DNA from: JARROD01 sp037384225
GTDB taxonomy: Bacteria > Pseudomonadota > Gammaproteobacteria > Pseudomonadales > Cellvibrionaceae
Assembly (NCBI GenBank): GCA_037384225.1
Contig: JARROD010000451.1
Span: 1 to 5,074, forward strand
Reading direction: 5' to 3'
Length of the DNA stretch: 5,074 bases
Below the pieces are notes generated by a model, which saw nothing but the letters and a program-made list of their open reading frames with translations, had not been told where the DNA came from and did no database searches. Both the position numbers and the translations under genes were made by a program. Of the stretch, positions 1-4,856 are shown in pieces. The first letter of the stretch is position 1. Every line of letters starts with the position of its first letter.

Positions 1-105
1 ATAGCTTAGTTTATCGTCCATAGTTTCACGGCGCATAAATGAAAAGCGCAAATATTAAAAAATATGTACATATCGATGAGATGAAGTCCTATGACGATGA
101 CGATA

Positions 106-204
106 ATGAAAAAGTCAAAACTCATCTTAACGAGGATAGGTTTTTTCGCCCTTTGTGTTTTTGGCACAGGGGCCCAAGAACCAAATTTATACCCGTTATC
201 ATAG
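106..204 (+). pseudogene. Signal-peptide stub of an unidentified exported protein
   Basis: This 32-codon open frame starts at ATG 106; in-frame ATGs at 91 and 97 would add up to five residues. It encodes a basic start (MKKSKLILTR), a hydrophobic core (IGFFALCVFG) and a small-residue end, TGAQEP, that fits signal peptidase I cleavage after the Ala. Only a few more residues, ending NLYPLS, come before TAG at 202-204. That is the shape of a secretory leader whose mature protein has been lost. No convincing ribosome binding site precedes any of the three ATGs. A 67-codon frame overlaps it at 39-242, but that product is very polar and has no recognisable character, so I prefer the signal-peptide reading. 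The parent protein cannot be named. A chance hydrophobic frame is possible. Confidence 0.35.
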
Positions 205-241
205 GATATATTGTGAATACATCCTTGTACGCTCTTAATTG

Positions 242-329
242 ACGCCTCTGACTCATTCGGTTACCCGACAAGCGCTCCCCTTCCCGGATCGGCGAGCTCA
301 GTGGCGGTTTCCGGTGAATTCAGAGGCGT
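242..329. repeat. 10-bp perfect inverted repeat in the receptor leader
   Basis: ACGCCTCTGA at 242-251 is the exact reverse complement of TCAGAGGCGT at 320-329, with 68 bases between the arms. In RNA it could close a long-range stem upstream of the receptor ribosome binding site. It could also be the remains of a terminator or of a mobile-element end. The interior contains no obvious second stem of comparable strength, and no target-site duplication is visible outside it. Confidence 0.4.
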
Positions 330-361
330 GAGTTTAATCGCATTGAGAAATCATAATCCTT

Positions 362-366
362 GGAGG
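362..366 (+). promoter_or_regulatory. Ribosome binding site of the TonB receptor gene
   Basis: GGAGG lies four bases before ATG 371. The spacing is short but the match to the anti-Shine-Dalgarno sequence is strong. The start it selects gives a complete signal peptide, so this fixes 371 as the receptor start. Confidence 0.75.
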
Positions 367-370
367 TTAC

Positions 371-976
371 ATGGAGATTAAGTTCAAAACGAACTTGCTG
401 AGTGCTGCTATTATCTTCGCAACTGCAAATGCTTCAACTGCGTATGCGCAGGGAAGTAATGAAAGCACAGATCACAACGTTAACGATGCTCAAATGCTGG
501 AAGAGGTTATTGTTACCGGTTCGCGCATCAAGCGCGCAAATCTGGAAACCGCCAGCCCTATCACCTCAGTAAGCGCCAAAGATATTGAGTTGAGCGGCAA
601 CATCAGTCTTGGTGACTATCTGAACGAGCTGCCAGCACTGCGCTCTACTTTTTCTAACAACAACTCCGGCCGGTTTATCGGCACCACGGGCCTGAATTTG
701 CTGGACCTCCGTGGTATGGGCACTTCGCGCACACTAGTACTGCAGGACGGCCGCCGCCATATTGGCTCCTCCATCGGTACCTCTGCGGTGGATGTGAACA
801 CCATGCCTGAGGACCTGCTGGAGCGTGTGGAGACGGTGACCGGTGGCCAGTCTGCCATCTACGGTGCCGACGCGGTTACCGGCGTGGTGAACTTTATCAC
901 CCGCGATGATTTCGAAGGCCTCAAGGTCAACCTGCACCATATGCAGCCCGAGCGTGATGGTGGCGAAGCGAGTTGA
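371..976 (+). CDS. TonB-dependent receptor, signal peptide and plug fragment
   Basis: This 201-residue fragment begins with a signal peptide (residues 1-26, cleavage probably after AYA). A short acidic linker follows, then a TonB-box-like segment, EEVIVTGSRIKR, at about residues 44-55. The rest is the plug domain, with the typical motifs DLRGMGTSRTLVLQDGRR and SAIYGADAVTGVVNFITR, which ends at about residue 178. The frame meets TGA at 974-976, just after GGEAS. The natural protein should continue here into the first barrel strands, and it does so in another frame from 973. Translation would give a secreted plug without a barrel, which cannot form a receptor. The product would probably be degraded in the periplasm. 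Identification as a receptor N-terminus is secure. Confidence 0.85.
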   Translation: MEIKFKTNLLSAAIIFATANASTAYAQGSNESTDHNVNDAQMLEEVIVTGSRIKRANLETASPITSVSAKDIELSGNISLGDYLNELPALRSTFSNNNSGRFIGTTGLNLLDLRGMGTSRTLVLQDGRRHIGSSIGTSAVDVNTMPEDLLERVETVTGGQSAIYGADAVTGVVNFITRDDFEGLKVNLHHMQPERDGGEAS

Positions 977-3108
977 GTGTCCAGCACTCCCAGACCGCAG
1001 AGGTATTTGGTAAAGACAGACCGTGGATTGCCAGCCGGCCCGGCTATCAAAGCAACCCGGACGACACCGGCGATGACGGCATTCCTGACGAGATCCTGGT
1101 ATTCAACACCACCAATAACCTGTTGAGCGAAAATGGCGTAATCTGGGGGCCGCATCCGGTGACCACCATTTTTGGGTTCCCGGTGGAGGCCGTTCCGCAA
1201 TTTGGCGGCCTGGTTTCCGGCCCCTACACATTTACCGACGACGGTCAGCTCGTCGCCTTTAACCCCGGTGACCATCCAGCCGGTGAACAAACGTCCATTG
1301 GTGGTGACGGCCTGAATTTTATCCGCTCCACGCAGTTGTATCCGGACCTGGAATCACAGAACTATTTCACCAAGGCCCACTTTGATCTGAACGATAGCAC
1401 CCGTCTGTTCGCCGAGGCCAAATACAGTGTCAATAAGGCAGAGAGCTTCGGCCAGCCTTCCTTCGACTTCAATGGCCGTTTGGTGTTGGCCTCCGATAAC
1501 GCTTTTCTGCCCGCGCAGTTGCAGCAGCAGCTGGACGATGCCGGAATGGACAGTTTCTGGTACCACCGCTTCCATTCAGACTTGGGTTTGCGGGGCGGTG
1601 ATACCAAGCGCGAGGTGCAGCGCTATGTGTTGGGTATAGAGGGTGATCTGGTCGGTAGTTGGAGCTACGAGGTGTCCGCGGTTTACGGCCAGTACGATGG
1701 CGAAGTGGACTATAAGAACAACCGCCACAACGCCCGCTTCTTCGAGGCTGTAGACGCGGTGGTGGACCCTGATAGCGGCGAGATCGTCTGCCGCAGTGAA
1801 AGCGCTCGCGCCAACGGCTGCCAGCCGATCAACCTGTTCGGTTTTGGCCTCAACAGCCAGGAAGCCATCGACTACTTTATGTTGCAGAATACCGGTTCCA
1901 CCGAGAAGATGACCCAGACCGTCTTCTCCGCCAATGTCACCGGTGAACTGTTTGAGCTGCCAGCGGGGGCTCTGGCCACCGCCATCGGTGTCGAGTACCG
2001 CGAAGAGACGTCCGAGGTGGACTACGATCAGGTCATCAAGAACGGCGAGACCTTTCTAAACGCTCTCACCCCCACGTCTGGCGAGTACGATGTGGCCGAG
2101 GCATTCTTAGAACTCTCCGCGCCCCTGTTGAAAGACTTGCCGGCGATAGAGAGTCTGACCCTGGGCGCCTCCGCCCGCTTCTCGGACTACGACACCATCG
2201 GCAACACGTCTACCTGGGGTGCTTCTATCGACTGGGCTGTGAACGAGGATGTTCGCATTCGAGCCACCAGTTCCGAGGCAGTGCGCGCGCCCAATATCGA
2301 CAATCTGTTCGCCCCACTGGGAGAGAACTTTTTCGATTGGGAGGACCCCTGTAGTTTAGATAAGATCGACGACGCACCCGATCCCAACCAGCGGGCGGCA
2401 CGCTGTGCGGAACTGGGTGTGCCGGCGAATTTCAACTCGGTAAATGATTCCGCCAGTATTAGCGGGCTCAGCGGTGGCAATCCCGAGTTGAAAGAGGAAA
2501 CGGCGGAAACTATCACCTACGGCCTGGTCATTACGCCTCGTTTTGCGCCGGGGCTCGCGATCAGCGTGGACTATTGGGATATGGAGATCACCGATGCGAT
2601 CGACGACATTCCCGCACAGGAGATTCTGGAGCGTTGTGTCGACAGCGCCAGCATCAACAATATCTATTGCCCGCTGGTTCCTCGCGGTTCCGATAGTGAG
2701 GTTATTTCCCTGACGTCCCCGCTGCTCAATATCGCCAGCTTAACTGCTCGCGGTATCGATTATCAGGTGGATTACCGCTTCGATCTGGCTGACATTATTA
2801 GTACCAGGTCTAACTGGGGTTCGCTGAAATTCAGCTTACTTGGCACCGAGTTGCTGGAGCGCAACGACTTTCCGTTCCAGGATAATCCGAATGATCCCAA
2901 CGAGGAGCGTGGTGAGCTGGGTGACCCGATTCACAGCTATACCACCAACCTGACCTACAGCCGCGGCGCTTTCGAGGTCAACTGGCGCAGCCGTTACATA
3001 GACGACATGCTGTTGATTGAAGCGGACGAGCGCAAGGATCTTCAGTCCCCCTACAAGGCGCCGAGCGTCCGTTATCACGACCTGCAAGGCAGCTATAGCT
3101 TCGCGTAG
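973..3108 (+). CDS. TonB-dependent receptor, beta-barrel fragment
   Basis: This long frame encodes about 710 residues of receptor barrel: alternating aromatic/polar strands and Asp/Asn-rich loops. Conserved family motifs include GVEYREE, AVRAPNIDNLFAP (about residues 436-448) and SGGNPELKEE (about residue 500), followed by LAISVDYWDMEI and the GIDYQVDYRF strand. Two pairs of loop cysteines are visible. The nominal start is TTG at 973, but there is no ribosome binding site and the first residues, LSVQHS, fit an internal strand, so this is not a true start. TAG at 3106-3108 ends the frame after HDLQGSYSFA, which is normally followed by one or two more strands. It overlaps the plug frame by four bases. 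Alone it lacks a signal peptide, plug and C-terminal strand, so it should not be functional. Confidence 0.8.
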   Translation: MSVQHSQTAEVFGKDRPWIASRPGYQSNPDDTGDDGIPDEILVFNTTNNLLSENGVIWGPHPVTTIFGFPVEAVPQFGGLVSGPYTFTDDGQLVAFNPGDHPAGEQTSIGGDGLNFIRSTQLYPDLESQNYFTKAHFDLNDSTRLFAEAKYSVNKAESFGQPSFDFNGRLVLASDNAFLPAQLQQQLDDAGMDSFWYHRFHSDLGLRGGDTKREVQRYVLGIEGDLVGSWSYEVSAVYGQYDGEVDYKNNRHNARFFEAVDAVVDPDSGEIVCRSESARANGCQPINLFGFGLNSQEAIDYFMLQNTGSTEKMTQTVFSANVTGELFELPAGALATAIGVEYREETSEVDYDQVIKNGETFLNALTPTSGEYDVAEAFLELSAPLLKDLPAIESLTLGASARFSDYDTIGNTSTWGASIDWAVNEDVRIRATSSEAVRAPNIDNLFAPLGENFFDWEDPCSLDKIDDAPDPNQRAARCAELGVPANFNSVNDSASISGLSGGNPELKEETAETITYGLVITPRFAPGLAISVDYWDMEITDAIDDIPAQEILERCVDSASINNIYCPLVPRGSDSEVISLTSPLLNIASLTARGIDYQVDYRFDLADIISTRSNWGSLKFSLLGTELLERNDFPFQDNPNDPNEERGELGDPIHSYTTNLTYSRGAFEVNWRSRYIDDMLLIEADERKDLQSPYKAPSVRYHDLQGSYSFA

Positions 3109-3206
3109 AGCCGCCCGTAGGGCTCTCCGGCATCAGTGGTGATTCAGGTATCTACAGTACCTTGGGTCGCAGTTTCTACTTGGGAGTCAACTACACGCTG
3201 GACTGA
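3108..3206 (+). pseudogene. Displaced C-terminal strand of the TonB receptor
   Basis: A 32-codon stretch in a third frame reads EPPVGLSGISGDSGIYSTLG and then RSFYLGVNYTLD before TGA at 3204-3206. This is the standard end of receptors of this type: a proline pair after the penultimate strand, a loop with GIYSTLGRSFY, and a final strand with aromatic residues that acts as the outer-membrane assembly signal. It has no start codon or ribosome binding site of its own. It begins exactly where the barrel frame stops. Simple stop readthrough cannot join them, because the barrel frame meets another TAG at 3118-3120. Confidence 0.8.
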
Positions 3207-3225
3207 TCTTAAGTCGCAGGTAAAA

Positions 3226-3254
3226 AAAGAAGCCTGGCCATGCCGGGCTTCTTT
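3226..3254. terminator. Hairpin terminator after the receptor, probably bidirectional
   Basis: Arms 3226-3238 (AAAGAAGCCTGGC) and 3242-3254 (GCCGGGCTTCTTT) form a 13-bp stem with one G-T wobble and the three-base loop CAT. The stem lies 19 bases after the receptor stop at 3206. On the + strand the 3' arm ends in CTTCTTT, a short U-rich end. On the - strand the hairpin is followed by a longer T run (complement of A 3222-3228). It is therefore suited to end receptor transcription, and also any transcription arriving from the right. Confidence 0.8.
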
Positions 3255-3257
3255 GCT

Positions 3258-3665
3258 ATGACGAACGCCTTATTCTTTCACCTGCAGTCCAGGGATTCTG
3301 TGAAATTCGCCCGTGCCGGCATAGGCAGGGGGGAGATGCATCTAAAAGACAGGTTTGTCAGAACCGACGAAACCTGCTGGATTACGGGCGAATCGGAGGC
3401 GGGAAAACAATGGCTGCAATGGGCGTTCGGTCTGCAGCAGTATTTGAATCGCCGCTTGTTCCTGGTGTTGTTTTCCTTCGAAAGCCATATTTCCCATTAC
3501 GCCTCCGGCGATTATTACAAGCGGCATTACGATGCTTTTCGCGGTGAGGCCAACCGCGTTTTGTCCCTGGTAGCCTATGTCAATACAGACTGGAGCTGCA
3601 TAGCGCGCGTAACCGCGTGTGATCGGGCGGATCCTGGTAAAGCATGTGGTGGTTTAAGTAGGTGA
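3258..3665 (+). pseudogene. 2OG-Fe(II) oxygenase (SM-20-like) fragment
   Basis: The reading frame resembles bacterial SM-20/prolyl-hydroxylase-like 2-oxoglutarate and Fe(II)-dependent oxygenases. Family landmarks are ARAGIGRGEMH, the NRRLFLVLFSFESHISHYA strand and YYKRHYDAFRGE, which holds the H-x-D iron ligands (His at 3525-3527, Asp two codons later). The VLSLVAYVNTDW strand comes next. Similarity stops at about 3593. The remaining 23 codons are antisense P450 sequence. The distal iron-binding His and the Arg that binds 2-oxoglutarate are therefore missing. The N-terminus also looks short by about 20 residues: the segment that usually leads into the AGIGRG motif is cut off at the terminator, and an in-frame ATG at 3240 lies in the hairpin loop itself. 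I see no ribosome binding site before 3258. An inactive internal gene piece is the best reading. Confidence 0.75.
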
Positions 3666-3835
3666 ACAGTTCCGGCTCCGGCGCTATGTCTCCCAATTCG
3701 GCCTCTGTCCGGGTGCGGTACCAGTTCGGCCTCTGTCCGGGTGCGGTACCAGTTTTTGGCAAAGCGCTCATTGTCGCGCAGGATGGCGACGACATCTTCA
3801 TAGCGGGTTACATACCAGATGCGCTCGCCGGTCAT
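3601..3835 (-). pseudogene. Cytochrome P450 fragment, N-terminal part
   Basis: Read on the - strand from 3835, the frame begins MTGERIWYVTRYEDVVAILR, then DNERFAKNWYRTRTEAEL. This is the early strand and B-helix region of a bacterial P450. After a frame change the sequence continues GDIAPEPELFTYLNHHMLYQ and then DPPDHTRLRAL, the hallmark of the C-helix region. The frame change is explained by a 28-bp tandem duplication at 3697-3752; removing one copy restores a single frame. The fragment stops after about 70 residues, where it meets the oxygenase piece. The I-helix oxygen-binding motif, ExxR and the heme-ligand cysteine are all absent. Upstream of 3835 the frame is open only about 10 more codons before a stop, so the first 30 or so residues of a normal P450 are also missing. 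It cannot be an active enzyme. Confidence 0.8.
3697..3752. repeat. 28-bp perfect tandem duplication inside the P450 fragment
   Basis: Positions 3697-3724 and 3725-3752 are identical, each starting TTCGGCCTCT and ending GCGGTACCAG. Since 28 is not a multiple of three, the second copy shifts the P450 frame. With one copy deleted, the - strand reads continuously ...NWYRTRTEAELGDIAPEPEL... . It is therefore a recent duplication in an already coding sequence, not a part of the enzyme. Confidence 0.95.
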
Positions 3836-3957
3836 GATGCCTGCTGCTTGGCGCCCATGTTCATTTGCTTAGTCAACAGGCAATTGTAAACACAAGGTGA
3901 GGGAGATCGCAATTCTGTCACGCGAAGTTTTTCCTATTTCGGAGAAAAATCGGATAG
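3836..3957. other. Spacer with no recognised gene
   Basis: This 122-base spacer should hold the P450 5' end on the - strand, but only a short reading frame (about 10 codons after a stop) adjoins the fragment. On the + strand TTTTTC (about 3930) and GAAAAA (about 3944) could pair as a weak AT-only stem. I see no convincing promoter. The base composition changes here from the GC-rich P450 piece to AT-rich DNA. Confidence 0.4.
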
Positions 3958-4162
3958 ATGGCAATTTTATCCAGGAATATTCAAAAACTGGGTGCGGAAT
4001 TACTAAAACGAGATTGGGAAGAGGCTAAAGAGAAAGAGCGGCAGCAAAGGAAAAAAGCAAAACTCAAAACCTAAGCAAAAATCAGAAAAGTTAAAAGAAT
4101 TTCGAGGTGTTCGACGGCGGGAGTATGCACAAAATTTTGTTGTTTGGTTAAATTTTAAATAG
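3958..4162 (+). pseudogene. Small lysine/glutamate-rich protein, possibly frameshifted
   Basis: ATG 3958 opens a 38-codon frame, MAILSRNIQKLGAELLKRDW followed by a run rich in K, E, R and Q, ending at TAA 4072-4074. GGAG at 3941-3944 is a possible ribosome binding site but is far away (13 bases). If one A of the six-A run at 4051-4056 is ignored, the frame continues as KPKQKSEKLKEFRGVRRREY and ends VVWLNFK before TAG at 4160-4162, for 67 residues. The N-terminal half would be an amphipathic, highly charged helix. I do not recognise the family. The continuation of a charged, helical composition across the A run makes a one-base slip plausible, but a genuine 38-residue peptide or no gene at all remain possible. 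Confidence 0.35.
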
Positions 4163-4489
4163 TCCGGTCCGCTAACTGTCTCACCGCCGGTGTTTTTGAG
4201 TGATTGCCACCCCATCCCTGCGAAAAATTCCGCCGCCGCTCTGCTGAAAATTTTTGGGGTTTTCGTTCAGGCACTAATTACAGAGACAAAACGGACACAC
4301 GTTCAATGAGGGTTGGATATCAACGAAAAATCCAATAAAAAAATCAACCGTTCCTATCACGATGAAAAAAATTGCACGTCCTAAGCAAAGCTCTCTGTAT
4401 ATTTTTTCACACTCACCGGCGTAGAAAGGGACCGGGAACCAATAACAACTTAAAACCACATGAGGACAATAAAGTTTGGGAGTTAAATT
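4163..4489. other. AT-rich stretch without a confident gene
   Basis: About 330 bases hold no frame I would call. A short palindrome, CACCGCCGGTG, sits at 4182-4192, too tight to fold as an RNA hairpin. A 20-codon frame at 4362-4424 starts MKKIARPKQSSLYIFSHSPA but lacks a ribosome binding site. A - strand frame across 4274-4540 has a hydrophobic run (AIFFIVIGTVDFFIGFF), which probably reflects A-rich sequence on the other strand. No terminator or tRNA is visible. Confidence 0.4.
4478..4482 (+). promoter_or_regulatory. Possible ribosome binding site before ATG 4490
   Basis: GGGAG lies seven bases before ATG 4490, an ideal spacing. It supports 4490 as a translation start even though the frame it opens closes after nine codons. 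Confidence 0.45.
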
Positions 4490-4740
4490 ATGCCGATCAA
4501 TCCTATGTCGGTCGAGTAACCTCAACACCAGCTCTGCCAAGGTACCCGCTGAAAATTCCTTCCTCGCATCGAATTTTCACCGAAAGCTAGCACCATCGCT
4601 GGTTATTGGACTTCGGTTCCATTCCCACCAAGCAAATGCTCGCCGTAAAGCATGTTCTGCCAAAACATGTTGCCACCGCCAGTGCCGGAACCGGAACCGG
4701 AACAGGAGCTGTCGAAGGCGAGCGAACATTTTTGCACCGA
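4490..4740 (+). pseudogene. Possible broken small gene with unknown product
   Basis: ATG 4490 gives MPINPMSVE and then TAA at 4517-4519. Skipping one base at about 4514 moves into a frame that continues SNLNTSSAKVPAENSFLA and SNFHRKLAPSLVIGLRF, which looks like protein. Further on that frame becomes rich in Cys and Arg and is unconvincing, while the next frame reads LDFGSIPTKQMLAVKHVLPK and then HVATASAGTGTGTGAVEGER, to TAG at about 4741. A second one-base slip would be needed. On the opposite strand 4603-4737 is also open, with a product containing CSGSGSGTGGGN and NMFWQNMLYGEHLLGG. I cannot decide between the strands, and the family is not recognised. Confidence 0.2.
4685..4702. repeat. Three tandem CCGGAA hexamers
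   Basis: CCGGAA occurs three times without interruption. The unit is a multiple of three, so it keeps any frame: PEPEPE, GTGTGT or RNRNRN on the + strand, and SGSGSG-type on the - strand. Dipeptide repeats of this kind commonly encode flexible linkers, but here the coding strand is uncertain. Confidence 0.8.
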
Positions 4741-4843
4741 TAGGGTTTAGTAAAAGATGCAAAGGCAGTGGCAGTTTGTACATCGACAAATACCAGAAAA
4801 ATGTGAAGACACTGTTGAATAATACGAAACTTGAAAAAAACAG

Positions 4844-4850
4844 AGGGAGG
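4844..4850 (+). promoter_or_regulatory. Strong ribosome binding site before ATG 4857
   Basis: AGGGAGG, six bases before ATG 4857, is the best Shine-Dalgarno sequence in the window and decides the start of the last reading frame. Confidence 0.7.
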
Positions 4851-4856
4851 ATAACG

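Larger units (their letters stand above)
205..370 (+). promoter_or_regulatory. Leader region of the TonB receptor gene
   Basis: This 166-base stretch lies between the signal-peptide stub and the receptor start. It should hold the receptor promoter, but I cannot identify a convincing -35/-10 pair. CATAAT at 352-357 resembles a -10 box, yet it is too close to the start codon and has no good -35 partner. The visible structure is a 10-bp inverted repeat (see its own entry) and the ribosome binding site just before 371. The central part is clearly richer in G+C than the AT-rich sequence before it. Confidence 0.4.
371..3206 (+). pseudogene. TonB-dependent outer-membrane receptor, broken in two places
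   Basis: The span encodes a nearly full TonB-dependent receptor: an N-terminal plug and a 22-strand outer-membrane barrel that imports large substrates using TonB/ExbBD energy. It reads in three frames. Frame one (371-976) holds the signal peptide and plug; frame two (973-3105) most of the barrel; frame three (3108-3206) the last strands, ending in YLGVNYTLD. The joined pieces give about 944 residues, slightly short of the usual 950-1000 for receptors of this style. At both junctions the flanking residues match the family, but a conserved stretch of roughly 15-20 residues is absent. After the plug this is the segment that normally contains an NFADGRGN-like motif; before the C-terminal EPPVGLSG it is the strand that normally reads like YxGVNNLxDE. 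In each case the lost length must equal 1 modulo 3. No substrate can be inferred, since such receptors import siderophores, cobalamin or oligosaccharides. No functional barrel would be made unless these junctions are sequence errors. Confidence 0.85.

Noticed and set aside
205..225. CRP-like half site TTGTGA before the receptor
   Set aside because: There is no matching TCACA half at the required spacing.
39..242. 67-codon + strand frame starting MKSANIKKYV
   Set aside because: No ribosome binding site, very polar and DDDD-containing product with no family features; the overlapping signal-peptide frame is more credible.
973..975. TTG as a genuine start of an independent barrel protein
   Set aside because: No ribosome binding site and no signal peptide; the first residues match an internal strand of the receptor.
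971..980. Programmed frameshift or recoding joining plug and barrel
   Set aside because: A simple slip would not supply the conserved residues that are absent at the junction, and no slippery heptamer or downstream pseudoknot is evident.
3106..3120. Stop-codon readthrough linking barrel and last strand
   Set aside because: The same frame meets a second TAG at 3118-3120, and the last strand lies in a different frame.
3575..3835. An intact 86-residue - strand protein
   Set aside because: After the 28-bp duplication this frame is out of register with P450; its C-terminal half (GRIGRHSAGAG...) is an artefact of the shift.
3662..3889. 75-codon + strand frame
   Set aside because: It is antisense to the well-supported P450 fragment and shows no family features.
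4182..4192. CACCGCCGGTG palindrome followed by T-rich bases as a terminator
   Set aside because: With a one-base centre it cannot fold as a hairpin of useful length; more probably a chance palindrome.
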